Shown in pieces: positions 53,628-63,545 of a stretch of DNA of 64,000 bases. Every line of letters begins with the position of its first letter. Positions within the stretch are counted from its first letter, which is position 1. The notes below the pieces were generated by a model. That model worked only from the letters and a program-made list of their open reading frames with translations. It was not told the origin of the DNA and did not search any database. This stretch comes from CAITZA01 sp937915285 (GTDB taxonomy: Bacteria; Desulfobacterota; Desulfomonilia; Desulfomonilales; Desulfomonilaceae), in contig DAISIV010000004.1 of assembly GCA_036821825.1 (NCBI GenBank), positions 65,109 to 129,108 on the forward strand. Direction: 5' to 3'. Both the position numbers and the translations under genes were made by a program.

Positions 53628-54137
53628 CTACTCCTTTTCTGACAAATCGCCAAATAGCTGCAAAAATGCCTCACTGAGTTTTTGGCGAGTTTCTCTTAAA
53701 TGTTGAGGTATGACCCTGACGTCTGCCAGCACAGGCATGATGTTCGTATCTCCATTCCAGCGCGGAACGACATGGTAATGCACATGCTCCGCTATACCGG
53801 CGCCTGCCACCACTCCCAGGTTGATACCTATGTTGAAACCATCCGGATTCATTACCGTTCTTAATGCCTGGATAGACCTTGTAACCTCCTGGACCAGAAG
53901 ACTGTTTTCTTCCATTGACAGCAGGCAGATATCGGAGACGTGCCTGTAAGGTAATACCAGCACGTGGCCGTTATTGTAAGGGAATTTGTTCATGATAGTG
54001 TAGGCGCCCCTGGCACGGTGAACTATCAGGTTTTCTTCATCCTCAGCGCTTGCCGGTTTTGTGCAGAAAATACATCCCGGTTCACGTTCTTTGCCTAAAA
54101 TGTAGTCTATTCGCCAGGGAGCCCAAATGTAATCCAT
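53628..54137 (-). CDS. HIT family protein
   Basis: The 169-aa product starts MDYIWAPWRIDYI, typical of bacterial HIT hydrolases, has a zinc-like CIFC, the central NIGINLG segment and the HIT triad HVHYHVVPRW. It hydrolyses dinucleotide polyphosphates or AMP conjugates. ATG 54137 is chosen over a TTG at 54152 because the family begins there. Confidence 0.9.
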   Translation of the reverse strand: MDYIWAPWRIDYILGKEREPGCIFCTKPASAEDEENLIVHRARGAYTIMNKFPYNNGHVLVLPYRHVSDICLLSMEENSLLVQEVTRSIQALRTVMNPDGFNIGINLGVVAGAGIAEHVHYHVVPRWNGDTNIMPVLADVRVIPQHLRETRQKLSEAFLQLFGDLSEKE

Positions 54138-54233
54138 GAAATTATACCACAATAAATCGCAATACGCCTGGACGGCGCCAGGCGTCGATCTGATCTGTCG
54201 GGAACAAGCAAAGTATAATAGTCAATTACGGAC

Positions 54234-54725
54234 TTAAACATCAAGTTCTATGAAGCTGGCCCGCATAGAATCGTCATTTACCTCGAGAAGCCCCACGGTT
54301 CGTCCCGTCGGAAAGGCATTCCTGTAGGCTGATCCGGGATTGAACATCATGACGCCGTTGATTTCACCCCAGAAAGGCACGTGGGTGTGGCCATAAACGA
54401 TAATGTCAGGGGATTCTGGTGTGAAACGTTCGATTATTCTCTGAGGAAGCCCGTCTTTTGCTCCCCACCCATGAATGATTGCGATTTTCTTCGATTCAAC
54501 TTTAAGAACCCTTGTTTGAGGGGCCAGATCAAATACATCATAGTCATCCATATTACCGCATACGGCCAGGACTCCCCGCTCATCCAGACGCTCAAGAACT
54601 CGTCTTGTGACTATGTCACCGGCATGCAGGATCATGTCCGTATCAGAAAAAAGTTCTTCGAGAATGTATTCCAGGCTTCGGTCCGGGGTTCGTAAATGAG
54701 TGTCCGACAAAACTCCTATTTTCAT
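54234..54725 (-). CDS. YfcE/MJ0936-type metallophosphoesterase
   Basis: The 163-aa product has the calcineurin-like motifs GVLSDTHLR, ILHAGDI, CGNMDDYD, IIHGWG and YGHTHVPFWG. It is a cytoplasmic phosphodiesterase of unknown natural substrate. The ATG at 54725 is preferred because motif I begins at once and the extra 15 residues of a longer reading overlap the UPF0280 gene. Confidence 0.9.
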   Translation of the reverse strand: MKIGVLSDTHLRTPDRSLEYILEELFSDTDMILHAGDIVTRRVLERLDERGVLAVCGNMDDYDVFDLAPQTRVLKVESKKIAIIHGWGAKDGLPQRIIERFTPESPDIIVYGHTHVPFWGEINGVMMFNPGSAYRNAFPTGRTVGLLEVNDDSMRASFIELDV

Positions 54726-54732
54726 CGGAATC

Positions 54733-55488
54733 TCAACCCCCGGCAGCCATGTTACTGGATTTGGCGCCATTAAGGCACTTCACGTTAAGGCTGCCACCGA
54801 AGACAACCTGATCGCCGGATATTATCACCACCCCACCGACATCCGAGTAAGCCTCAGCCCTGTTAAGCGCGGATTTCAGGGATTCACCCGAATCCAATCT
54901 GGAGCCTAGATCTTTGGCAAACGCTGACGCCCATCCCGCCGTACGAGATAAAACGGTCACAGCCTGAATACCTTTTCCAGGAACATATGTTGAAACCCCG
55001 AAAATGTTCCTGGCTCCCGGTAATTGCAAAATGAGCTTGTTGTGAAGCGGAGATCCTTTTGCATAAACATAAATGTCTATGGGTGTTGACGATTTTACGA
55101 AGGTATCTCCACCGCTCGAAACTACCAGGACCGGTGATTGGGGCATGAGGTCTCTACCGACAAAATCAGCCATTGCGCCGCTCATGCACGCCATGGGAGC
55201 AACCCCGGTGTTTCTGCATGCCAGATCGCAGTATCTGACAATTTCAGGAGCCGATGAATATATCTGAATCGGTGACTGCGTGTCCCGAAAGGCCGGATGC
55301 TGTCTTAAATATTCTTCTATCTGATACCTGTACCTGAATACCGACTCTTTGGCTTTCGCCGTCAGGTCGGATTGCGCCTGAACGTGGATGCTAGTATCCC
55401 GGACACCCACCTCAAATGTTACAGACTGGCTCACAGGGATCCTGTTTCTGTAATTTTTAGTCTCGTAAATGTCTTGAATAGCAGTCAT
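54733..55488 (-). CDS. UPF0280 family (ApbE-like) protein
   Basis: The 251-aa protein matches UPF0280: an HVQAQSDLTAKAKESV start region, ACMSGAMADFVGRDLM, VVSSGGDTFVKS and the late NRAEAYSDVGGVVIISGD. The family is related to the flavin transferase ApbE, but its activity is unproven. It ends seven bases before the phosphodiesterase start. Confidence 0.82.
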   Translation of the reverse strand: MTAIQDIYETKNYRNRIPVSQSVTFEVGVRDTSIHVQAQSDLTAKAKESVFRYRYQIEEYLRQHPAFRDTQSPIQIYSSAPEIVRYCDLACRNTGVAPMACMSGAMADFVGRDLMPQSPVLVVSSGGDTFVKSSTPIDIYVYAKGSPLHNKLILQLPGARNIFGVSTYVPGKGIQAVTVLSRTAGWASAFAKDLGSRLDSGESLKSALNRAEAYSDVGGVVIISGDQVVFGGSLNVKCLNGAKSSNMAAGG

Positions 55489-56101
55489 GGGCCTTCCTGT
55501 TCCAGAAGTTGCGTCCTGAAGTTGTCGGTTCGGAATCTGAACCTGCAGTAGCCAGGGCTGTCAAATCTACTGAACGGGTGCAAATTTATCAGAGATTGTA
55601 AAATTTTAGGCTTCTCTGACAAACCAGTCCGTTCAAAATTGAACCGAATTATTATTAAGGGTTAGCATACTGTCAAGGATAATTTCCCAGCCAGGCCGCA
55701 AGCTCTTAACTTTTATGATATCGCTTCACAGTTTTTTCACTCTGGGCCACATTATCATTGCGCCGGAGGATCCTCGCAAATCCACCCATTCTGCGGGCGC
55801 CTGGAAGTAATTCACCCAAACGGATGGAAATTTGTTGATTCAATGTCAGAAACTTTTTCCAATCTGCCATGTAACATGCTAAAATTGTAACAACTTACAA
55901 CATACGCGACAATTCAGTGACTCATCAGGAAATATATTGCCTTCCTGGCGCTCTAAACATGACGGGTAGCTTATGATTTCTGCTTTCAGATTTTTTGCCC
56001 TGCTCCGATATAAAATTGACTCGGCTGTCAAATTCCTGATCCTTTTTCGGCCATTTGTGATAGTCTAACTTGTTTAGGTTAAGGCTTATTCTGGAAAAAA
56101 A
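55489..56101. other. Intergenic region, no gene seen
   Basis: These 613 bases lie between divergent genes. I see no RNA gene, strong palindrome or credible frame, only A/T-rich stretches that should include two promoters. Confidence 0.45.
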
Positions 56102-57688
56102 ATGAAAATTCTTTTGATTCACCCCAAATATCCCCAGACATTCTGGTCATTTGACAAGGTGCTCCGGATGACTGGCAAGAAGGCCCTGGTGCCTCCGCTA
56201 GGCTTGATAACCCTCGCCGCTCTATTTCCACCGGAGTGGGAAACCCGACTGGTGGACATGGTCTTTCAGGAGGTATCAGATGAAATATGGGATGAAACTG
56301 ATGTTGTGATGATATCAGGCATGGGTATTCAGCATAAGAGCATCCTGGAGACAATCAGCGAGGCAAAGCGTCGAGGCAAATTCGTTGTTGTGGGAGGGGC
56401 ATCCGTCTTCCACTTTCCTGAAGACGCAATCAGTAGCGGCGCGGACATTGTAGTGGTTGGAGAGGCTGAGGTTGCCATCGGGGATTTGATCAAGGCTGTC
56501 GACGAAAGACAGGGCGGCCTAATAATTTATTCGGACGATAAGGCAGTGATGACTGAAAGCCCGATTCCGCGCTTTGAACTCCTGGACATAAACAAATACG
56601 TGGACATGGCCATTCAGTATTCTCGCGGTTGTCCATTCCAATGCGAGTTTTGTGATGTAACCCTGATGCTGGGCAGGAAGGTCAGGACGAAAAGTCCCGG
56701 ACAGGTGATTGCCGAACTGAGCAAGCTGTACGACCTGGGATGGCGTAGACTGGTATTTTTCGTGGATGACAATTTCATCGGTAATATTCATCAGACCAAG
56801 TTGCTTCTGAAAGAACTCGTACCCTGGATGCAATCACGCGGAATGCCATTCAATTTCTCAACGCAGGCATCCGTAAATATGGCAAACGATCCAGTCCTTC
56901 TGGAGCAAATGTTCAAGGCAGGATTCTTCAGGGTATTCCTGGGAATTGAGACTCCGGACAAGGAGAGTTTAAAGGAAGCCCGGAAATATCAAAACGCAGG
57001 AATAGATCTTGTTTCAGCCTGCAGGAAAATATCATCCGCTGGTTTTCAGGTAATTGCAGGAACCATCCTTGGGTTTGACAATGAGAAGCCTGAGGCTGGA
57101 AAGAGGTTGATCGAGTTTGCCAATCAGACCAACATTCCGGAGATATTTGCAACGCTTCTTCAGGCCGGTCCAGGAACCGACATGTGGAACAGGCTTGAAA
57201 GTCAGGGGCGGTTGTTGAATGCAGACTTCGACACCATCAGTAACCAGACAGCCCTAATAAATTTCATACCAACAAGGCCACTCGAGGAAATAGTTTCCGA
57301 ATTTGTGGAGCTATACCAGATCCTTTATGCGCCAAAAAATTTCCTCAAAAGGGCTTACGAACATTACTCTGGAATGAACCCTCCAAAGGTCAAAAAATCA
57401 TTTAAACTTCCGTATTTCATGGAATTGAGGGCCGCGGTCATAGCGATTTTCAGGAATGGTTTCGTGTATGATAGCAGACTTGATTTCTGGTCCTATTTCT
57501 TGAGAGCAATCTGGCTTTTTCCGGACCGTCTGGACAGGTTCGTTACAGCACTGGTGGTCGCTGAACATTACTATGAATTCAGGCAGTCTCTGATATCAAA
57601 TCTCAACTCTCAACTCGAAAAACTGACAGAGGAAGAGAAAAATCAGTTCTTTGTCAGCCAGATTCCTGCATCGACCCCTTCCACATGA
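56102..57688 (+). CDS. B12-binding-domain radical SAM protein (DUF4070 type)
   Basis: The 528-aa protein has an N-terminal cobalamin-binding-like Rossmann domain (LLIHPKYPQTFWSF, PPLGLITLAALFP), the radical SAM cluster Cys177-x3-Cys181-x2-Cys184 in RGCPFQCEFCD, FVDDNFIGN and LGIETPDKESLKEARKYQN, followed by a long DUF4070-like C-terminal part. Related enzymes methylate or rearrange unactivated carbons, for example in hopanoid modification; the substrate is not deducible. It is a single gene. Confidence 0.87.
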   Translation: MKILLIHPKYPQTFWSFDKVLRMTGKKALVPPLGLITLAALFPPEWETRLVDMVFQEVSDEIWDETDVVMISGMGIQHKSILETISEAKRRGKFVVVGGASVFHFPEDAISSGADIVVVGEAEVAIGDLIKAVDERQGGLIIYSDDKAVMTESPIPRFELLDINKYVDMAIQYSRGCPFQCEFCDVTLMLGRKVRTKSPGQVIAELSKLYDLGWRRLVFFVDDNFIGNIHQTKLLLKELVPWMQSRGMPFNFSTQASVNMANDPVLLEQMFKAGFFRVFLGIETPDKESLKEARKYQNAGIDLVSACRKISSAGFQVIAGTILGFDNEKPEAGKRLIEFANQTNIPEIFATLLQAGPGTDMWNRLESQGRLLNADFDTISNQTALINFIPTRPLEEIVSEFVELYQILYAPKNFLKRAYEHYSGMNPPKVKKSFKLPYFMELRAAVIAIFRNGFVYDSRLDFWSYFLRAIWLFPDRLDRFVTALVVAEHYYEFRQSLISNLNSQLEKLTEEEKNQFFVSQIPASTPST

Positions 57689-57761
57689 TCATTTTTCATT
57701 ATGAGAGAGGTCCCAGACACTAGTTTTGGATGGTGAAAAACCGCGTTCTTAGGACTGGGGC

Positions 57762-59096
57762 CTAGTCCTCCGATTCCCTGGACTTACCTGAAACCCCGTC
57801 TGAAATCAGTGATTGCAGATCATAAGCTCTCAACTGGCTTCTGGATCTCAGGAATGCCAGCCAGTCGGTCTTTTTTCGTTCCAGGGTGATTAGCCTTGGC
57901 CCGTCAAGACCCGGTAAGGTGTCCACAGTGAAGTCGGTCACCATTCCCTGGACCTTTGGGGTAGCCCATCTCTCTTCCAGCGCATCACCCGTCCACACAA
58001 GGCCCTTGATTCTACCCTCTTCAAGCATCTTGGTGCGGCTGAGCATGCGCATCGTTTTAGAACTGTGCGATATGGCGAGAATTTCGTAACGTGAATCCTT
58101 ATCCACATCCATTGACATGATCCTGGGTCTGACATAGGCGGTATCCGCTACCATGTCTTTTTCAGAATCCTTGCTCACTTCAGGTCCCACCCACCTCAGG
58201 ATTATATCGGAACCGCCATAATAGGATTTCGACACATATAGCCTCTTTCCCGAGGGCTCGTACAATCTCAGGTGATCCTCCCTGTCGTAAACGGCTATCA
58301 GTGGTTTTCTCTGTCCCTCAAAATCTCCAATGGTGAAACCGAAGATCGGAATCTTCAATGGAGTCCCGAAGCGCTCTCCCACCAACAGTTCATTCCCCTT
58401 GTCCTCGATGTTGAAAATGGGTCCTTCATACATTTTACTCATACCCTTGCGCTGACCCAGCAGGATCGGGCCTCGGGTAGGGTAATTGATCACCCTCAGA
58501 AAATAGGGAAACTCACTTATGACCGGAGTCAGGGTTCCTCCCCTGTATTCCAGAACAAACGAACTCACCGACCCCCTGTTCTGAGCCGTCACATATATCC
58601 TCGCAGGACCCTGCTTGCGAACCTTTGCTACATCAATGGCCTTTATTTCAAGATTGCCCGTGTTGTATTCGGTTACGAGGTTCATTTGCCCGGCATTGAA
58701 CCGGTGAAGATAAACATTGGAAGGGTCAGCCACGACAATGTCGTTTTTTCCATCGCCGTCTACGTCCCCTACCCCCAACCCAACTGCCAGCAGGCTAAGC
58801 TCCTCACTCCGCCAAATCTTTTCACCAGTTGAAGTTTTGGGCGACGATTCCTTCGAACTCTGAGCCACGAGAGATCTCACGATGGCGCTCTTTTCCACAC
58901 CAGATTCGCCTGGCAGGGTTGAGCCGATTTCTTTGTGGTCTCGGCCTGAGGCGCCTCCATGCAAGGTGACGGAATCGAGAGATGGATCGGCCGATGGATG
59001 AAAATAACTCGATTCAGCCATGACAGAAATTGTCAGAGCGCAAAAAACAAAAATAGAAATCACCGATAACCACAGCCTGTAAGAAAAGTTTGTCAT
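57762..59096 (-). CDS. Exported FG-GAP/VCBS-type repeat protein
   Basis: The 444-aa product has a signal peptide ending near SVMA and an FG-GAP-like calcium-binding segment VGLGVGDVDGDGKNDIVVAD. Later repeat-like blades include GFTIGDFEGQRKPLIAVYD and MDVDKDSRYEILAIS, so a beta-propeller is likely. Location is periplasmic or outer-surface. Function is unknown. Confidence 0.7.
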   Translation of the reverse strand: MTNFSYRLWLSVISIFVFCALTISVMAESSYFHPSADPSLDSVTLHGGASGRDHKEIGSTLPGESGVEKSAIVRSLVAQSSKESSPKTSTGEKIWRSEELSLLAVGLGVGDVDGDGKNDIVVADPSNVYLHRFNAGQMNLVTEYNTGNLEIKAIDVAKVRKQGPARIYVTAQNRGSVSSFVLEYRGGTLTPVISEFPYFLRVINYPTRGPILLGQRKGMSKMYEGPIFNIEDKGNELLVGERFGTPLKIPIFGFTIGDFEGQRKPLIAVYDREDHLRLYEPSGKRLYVSKSYYGGSDIILRWVGPEVSKDSEKDMVADTAYVRPRIMSMDVDKDSRYEILAISHSSKTMRMLSRTKMLEEGRIKGLVWTGDALEERWATPKVQGMVTDFTVDTLPGLDGPRLITLERKKTDWLAFLRSRSQLRAYDLQSLISDGVSGKSRESED

Positions 59097-59349
59097 TGCG
59101 CCCTCCGATCAACTGCGATGAAAAGTTTTCCTGAAATACCTAGCAAATTACCATGCCCTTTCAAGCACGTAATTACATTAACAATATAAGTCAAAGAATA
59201 AGAAAAATACAATCTGTTTGTTGAAATACTACATAATATATTATATTTATTATAAATTCAAGAAAGCTGTTTTGTGAGAACAGGTTGCTTTACAATGAAA
59301 TCCACGCTTATTTGTTTTGAAAAGGTGATACCTCTACCTGGGGACTGAA

Positions 59350-60405
59350 ATGAAAGCAGAGACGGCCTTATGGATTCGCAGAATGAAGATACTGCCGCTA
59401 CTGCTGTTTTCATGGTTGATCTTTCTCTTGCCGCAGTTTACCTGCCTGGCTTTGGCCGCAGAAAAAAACGATTCCTGGTCTATCCCTGGCTTCCTGGAGG
59501 GGATTGCGCCTGATTTGGGGCTAGGCGGCTTTCACCGTATCAGGATCACCCCGTTCGGGAAGTTCGGCTACAGTAAGGTGGGATGGACGGCCAGTTTACC
59601 GACTTATCAGGTGATCTCGACGAGTGAACTAGCCGAGTCTGGCGTCGGGCAATTCAGGCTTAGCCTTAAAGAAGCAGACCTGTGGCTGGCTGAAGCCGGA
59701 CTGGAGGCCGGATTCGTCAGTGGAACCAGCCTCATGATGAGAATTTCAGGGAATATTTTGCAGGATGCCCTCAATACGTGGCTTCCTGAAAGCCGCGATG
59801 AGGTCGAGCGACTCCTGTGGAAGAATCGTAGTGTCAATTGGCTGGAGATGGAAATCAGTATCACCAGGCCAATCCTGGGCAACCTGAGCATGAAGACCGG
59901 ACTCAGGTACGACGATTTCCGGCTTGCATTCAAGACTCCCTACGAAATCAACGCGCAGGATTCCTCTAAAAAGGCCTCCATGAGTTTCAGAGGCTATCAG
60001 GCGGAAAGCCATGCCTGGATACCGTACCTAGGGCTAGGTTGGTTCGGTGAAAAGTTTAAACTTTTTCTGATCGGAAGCGTATTCGCTCCTTCAAAAATCA
60101 GCCTGGAATCCCGCATAAGCGCCTCTTCACAATCGAAAACGGATGTCTCCTGTTACACAGTTTTTTCTTCAAACGAACCTGCTTCGTTCATTGAGATCAA
60201 TCTGGGATACGCTTTCAGGTTCCTGTCTCTGGTTAATTTGAGTTTATGGGGTAAATCTGGCTGGTTATATACTTCAGGCAAAGGTGAGATCACCAGAAAC
60301 TGCTCTGGATCAGCAGGACTATCCCCCAAAAACACATTGGATCACGACATGACTTTCAGCCGATATGACATATCCGGGGGTTTGTCTCTGGATGTGTCTT
60401 TCTAG
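59350..60405 (+). CDS. Putative outer-membrane beta-barrel protein
   Basis: The 351-aa product has a signal peptide (cut near ALAA, residue 36), alternating amphipathic strands throughout and a C-terminal strand ending LSLDVSF, where the final Phe is the BAM recognition signal. Tyr and Gly content is high. No family is recognised. It is divergent from the FG-GAP gene. Confidence 0.6.
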   Translation: MKAETALWIRRMKILPLLLFSWLIFLLPQFTCLALAAEKNDSWSIPGFLEGIAPDLGLGGFHRIRITPFGKFGYSKVGWTASLPTYQVISTSELAESGVGQFRLSLKEADLWLAEAGLEAGFVSGTSLMMRISGNILQDALNTWLPESRDEVERLLWKNRSVNWLEMEISITRPILGNLSMKTGLRYDDFRLAFKTPYEINAQDSSKKASMSFRGYQAESHAWIPYLGLGWFGEKFKLFLIGSVFAPSKISLESRISASSQSKTDVSCYTVFSSNEPASFIEINLGYAFRFLSLVNLSLWGKSGWLYTSGKGEITRNCSGSAGLSPKNTLDHDMTFSRYDISGGLSLDVSF

Positions 60406-60523
60406 AACTGCCTGATTGGACCCCATTCGAGAAAAATTTCATCATAAACCATGAATCCTTTTCGATGGTTCCCGCATCCGTAAATTCAGAAGCAATACTA
60501 GGACAGATATACGGAGGCGTGTC

Positions 60524-60712
60524 ATGAATAGAAGCACAGGCCCAACATATACAAGATACAGGTGCAGGATCAGCGATAGCTGTGAAGCGTTCGATTCAAT
60601 TTTGGCTATTTCTGAATGTTACGAGCGAGGAGGTCATGTTTCCCGAAGCTGCAGTGACTGCTCGAGCAGGCCCTCCGAGAGCAGGAGTTCTTCAAGTGAC
60701 CCTGATAGATAA
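60524..60712 (+). CDS. Small Cys/Ser/Arg-rich protein, possibly real
   Basis: The 62-aa frame has a strong ribosome site (GGAGG six bases before ATG) and a clean terminator 50 bases after its stop. It contains five cysteines (RCRISDSC, ECYERGG, SCSDC) and a Ser/Arg-rich end. I know no homologue. Context, not composition, argues that it is expressed. Confidence 0.45.
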   Translation: MNRSTGPTYTRYRCRISDSCEAFDSILAISECYERGGHVSRSCSDCSSRPSESRSSSSDPDR

Positions 60713-60762
60713 CATTTAAAACGATAATAAAGTTAGACTTTGAAAATCAATTTACTTTTAAG

Positions 60763-60787
60763 AAACCCGGGCCATTCCGGGTTTTTT
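60763..60787 (+). terminator. Rho-independent terminator
   Basis: AAACCCGG and CCGGGTTT pair around a six-base loop and run into TTT. It follows the small Cys/Ser-rich gene. Confidence 0.85.
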
Positions 60788-60870
60788 AATTGATAATTCT
60801 CTTGAAACTCTGTAATTCTGACGGATTGTAAATACAGTGAAATACTATTTCTGGTATTTGGAGTGTGAGC

Positions 60871-61527
60871 ATGGTTTGTAGACTCAGGGAGCCAGTGAGC
60901 GGGCTTACCCACTTTTTTGGAGCAGTCGGAGCGCTTTTTGGTTTGATAGTGTTGTTATTTCTAGGGCATGACAGCGTAACCAAGGCTATTTCTCTAACAA
61001 TTTATGGTTTGAGCCTCGTCCTGATGTTTTCAGCCAGCTCTGCCTATCATTTGATACCTGGATCTCCAAAGGTCATAGGTATTCTTCGTAAAATAGATCA
61101 TTCAGCCATCTACATACTGATAGCCGGTTCTTACACGCCGATTTGTTTGCACTTCTTTAGTGGTTTCTGGCAATGGGGACTTTTGGCCATAGTATGGACC
61201 ATGGCTGTCATAGGGGTGTTTACCAAGCTGTTCATTATCAACGCGCCCCGCTGGGTTTCAGCAGGGATATATCTCGTGATGGGGTGGCTTTCGGCATTCG
61301 CTATTCCTGAGATGATGGCCTCCATGCCATTGAACGCGTTGTATGGACTATTGATGGGAGGGATATTTTTCACTTTGGGCGCTGTTGTTTACATCACAAA
61401 AAAACCTGATTTCCGTCCCGGTGTTTTTGGATTTCACGAAGTCTGGCATATTTTTGTGATTCTCGGCTGCGCCTCACACTTTGCGGTGATCGCCATTTAC
61501 ATAGCTCCAGGGATGATCACCACCTGA
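60871..61527 (+). CDS. Hemolysin III (HlyIII/PAQR) family membrane protein
   Basis: The 218-aa protein has seven hydrophobic segments and the family motifs EPVSGLTHFFGA, FSASSAYHL, KIDHSAIYILIAGSYTP and the late GFHEVWHIFVI, whose histidines bind a metal. ATG 60871 follows GGAG by seven bases; a GTG six bases earlier is too close to it. Biological role in bacteria is unproven. Confidence 0.88.
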   Translation: MVCRLREPVSGLTHFFGAVGALFGLIVLLFLGHDSVTKAISLTIYGLSLVLMFSASSAYHLIPGSPKVIGILRKIDHSAIYILIAGSYTPICLHFFSGFWQWGLLAIVWTMAVIGVFTKLFIINAPRWVSAGIYLVMGWLSAFAIPEMMASMPLNALYGLLMGGIFFTLGAVVYITKKPDFRPGVFGFHEVWHIFVILGCASHFAVIAIYIAPGMITT

Positions 61528-61635
61528 CAAATGGCCGGCGGCACGATCTGCTGAACGACGCGACAACTGGCTGTGCGCCACGGTTGGGTTATTGAACTTG
61601 ATATAGCGCAGCGGGACCACGATGCAGTGGCGCAA

Positions 61636-62424
61636 CTAATGTTCCATGGACTGCAAGAGTCCTGTCATGGCTCGGGTTGAAATGTCTGGATGGAGTATCC
61701 CACCGCGCGGATATTCCACATTCAGAATGAAGTAAAACGCAGAAGTCACCGCTACCGCAAGCGCTATGAGGCCAATCACCCTGGCTGGCTTCAGAGAATC
61801 AGTTCCCACGCCGGTTGCCAGCGCAGTCATCAGGGCGAAAACCCCCAAAAGAATGGTATATGCAAGGCAAGGCTTTCTCTGGATGGCCACGTAGCGATCG
61901 TGAGATACTTCCATCATCCTGTTTAGCTCTGGAAGGATGAGTTGAACAGCGATGTTTGAATCTTCTTGTCTGGCCAGGGTAACCGTCTTTTTCCAGATTT
62001 GCGTTTGTAACCCGAGAGCCTTGTCCCAGGCGCCCAATGCCGCTTCTGAATCCGGTAACCGACGGTAACCATCCACTCGGGCTTCCACATACTTCCTGAA
62101 ATCCCTCCTCAATGCGTCCCTATTTTGAACATTGAGCAAATCAAGCCTTGAGAAGGACCTGTTGATTGCATTTGATTCGTCGAGAATGAGTCTGAACTGA
62201 GCCTCAGAATGAGATCTCGCACAGTCGATACAGAAAAAAGCCATTACCACAACGAAAACCAGCAAAATGACTTCTGCAATCCTTTCGGGATCTGCGAACG
62301 AAGCTTGAAGCACTGACGAATTTCTCCATCTCAAAACATAACCGACCCACGCTAATAAAAGTATGCCTGCGAACAAGCCCGCTGATATCGCGAAAACCAC
62401 CGGATTTATCACTATCTGTGGCAT
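61636..62424 (-). CDS. DUF4239 (bestrophin-like) membrane protein
   Basis: The 262-aa product has four hydrophobic segments (about 10-28, 50-66, 188-205, 212-232) with a long helical insert between the second and third, and ends LNVEYPRGGILHPD, the pattern of DUF4239. An ion-channel role is inferred from the bestrophin-like name only. Confidence 0.75.
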   Translation of the reverse strand: MPQIVINPVVFAISAGLFAGILLLAWVGYVLRWRNSSVLQASFADPERIAEVILLVFVVVMAFFCIDCARSHSEAQFRLILDESNAINRSFSRLDLLNVQNRDALRRDFRKYVEARVDGYRRLPDSEAALGAWDKALGLQTQIWKKTVTLARQEDSNIAVQLILPELNRMMEVSHDRYVAIQRKPCLAYTILLGVFALMTALATGVGTDSLKPARVIGLIALAVAVTSAFYFILNVEYPRGGILHPDISTRAMTGLLQSMEH

Positions 62425-62499
62425 CCTAATCCAATCGTGCTCATAGAAAAATTCGCCTGTCCTTAATACAAAAACACTATTATTATGACAGACTTCCGG

Positions 62500-62573
62500 C
62501 TATCGCTCAAGAAAGTGTTTTACACGACGGGCAATGTTTGGATCGAGTCCTTTATTTTTGACGGTCACTATAC
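62500..62573 (-). CDS. C-terminal fragment of an unknown protein next to the gap
   Basis: A minus-strand frame enters from the N gap and stops at 62500, reading IVTVKNKGLDPNIARRVKHF near its end. It is codirectional with the DUF4239 gene 75 bases on. The competing plus-strand frame from 62485 has no ribosome site. Too short to assign. Confidence 0.3.
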
Positions 62574-62673
62574 NNNNNNNNNNNNNNNNNNNNNNNNNNN
62601 NNNNNNNNNNNNNNNNNNNNNNNNNNNNNNNNNNNNNNNNNNNNNNNNNNNNNNNNNNNNNNNNNNNNNNNNN
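62574..62673. other. Assembly gap (100 N)
   Basis: Exactly 100 N bases, the usual placeholder for a scaffold gap of unknown length. It interrupts the genes on both sides. Confidence 0.99.
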
Positions 62674-62674
62674 T

Positions 62675-63229
62675 GAAACGCGAGATCTTAGGGAACTATG
62701 CGCACTTGGACTGCTAGCCTCACATGTAAAAGGAGGCAAGATATTTGAATTCGGAACATTTATTGGCAGAACGACCAGGCTTTTGGCGCTGAACGCCGGA
62801 TTAAAATCCGAGGTCTACACTATCGATCTCCAACAGGACTTGGTTGATCATGAAATTGGACAGGAATTCAAAGAATCCCCCGAAAATGCTCAAATTTGTC
62901 AGCTGCTTGGAGATAGCGTTAGATACGATTTTTCTGATTTCAGTAATACAATTGATTTCTGCTGGATTGATGGGGCCCATGATTTTGAGCATTGCTGGTC
63001 TGACACAAAGTACGCATTAATGATGGTCAAGGCCGGTGGTTTCATAGCATGGCACGACTATCGACACACCGCTTGGTGGTCTGGCGTCACAAAGGCAGTC
63101 AGACTCGCTAACAGGCTTTTCGGGGGAGGGGTGCGCCACATAGCGGGCACAACAATGGCCATTCTGCATGTTGAAACCAGAAACAAGGATTTGGCCAAAG
63201 AGGCTAACAAAGGAGTACCCACTTTGTAG
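62675..63229 (+). CDS. SAM-dependent methyltransferase, 5' end lost in gap
   Basis: The visible 184 residues include a class I methyltransferase motif I variant IFEFGTFIGRTTRLLALNAG, VYTIDLQQDL, and IDFCWIDGAHDFEHCWSD, with WHDYRHTAWW near the end, matching Methyltransf_24-type proteins often found in polysaccharide or antibiotic-type clusters. The N-terminus is missing because of the gap. Confidence 0.7.
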   Translation, partial: ETRDLRELCALGLLASHVKGGKIFEFGTFIGRTTRLLALNAGLKSEVYTIDLQQDLVDHEIGQEFKESPENAQICQLLGDSVRYDFSDFSNTIDFCWIDGAHDFEHCWSDTKYALMMVKAGGFIAWHDYRHTAWWSGVTKAVRLANRLFGGGVRHIAGTTMAILHVETRNKDLAKEANKGVPTL

Positions 63230-63460
63230 GCTGAGGATGAAAGAACATTTTTATGTCGGGATTATTGGACCCCGCAAGATTGCGTTCGCCTTGACTTTCT
63301 CTGAATATACTGCATGAAACTTTTCCTCCGTCCTCTCAGGAGTACGGGCAGCCCCGCCATTTGAATAGCAATTAAGAGCTTACTATTTCTTGTGTTTTTT
63401 AGGAATCAAGGGGGGATCCTTCTCGCAGAACGCATCAATCACAATCAGAGATTTTCCATT

Positions 63461-63488
63461 AAAAAAGCTCTGATAGGGATCAGAGCTT
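63461..63488 (-). terminator. Rho-independent terminator of the tRNA-Lys unit
   Basis: On the minus strand AAGCTCTGAT and ATCAGAGCTT pair perfectly over ten bases with a four-base loop and run into TTTTTT. It lies 10 bases after the tRNA CCA end. Confidence 0.85.
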
Positions 63489-63498
63489 CTAACTTACG

Positions 63499-63545
63499 TG
63501 GTGGGCCGTCGGGGGCTCGAACCCCAAACCTACTGATTAAGAGTC
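63499..63545 (-). pseudogene. 3' fragment of tRNA-Lys(CTT), likely attachment site
   Basis: The minus strand carries the 3' part of a tRNA: anticodon loop CTCTTAA with part of its stem, variable region, T-arm GGGGTTCGAGCCCC, the acceptor 3' strand ACGGCCC and an encoded CCA. Sequence upstream (towards 63546 and above) cannot form the D-arm or the 5' acceptor strand. This is the pattern left where an integrase uses the 3' half of a tRNA gene. The native terminator follows the CCA end. Confidence 0.8.

Noticed and set aside
62485..62573. Plus-strand gene start (MTDFRLSLKK) entering the gap and joined to the downstream methyltransferase
   Set aside because: No ribosome site, and continuity across 100 N of unknown true length cannot be assumed.
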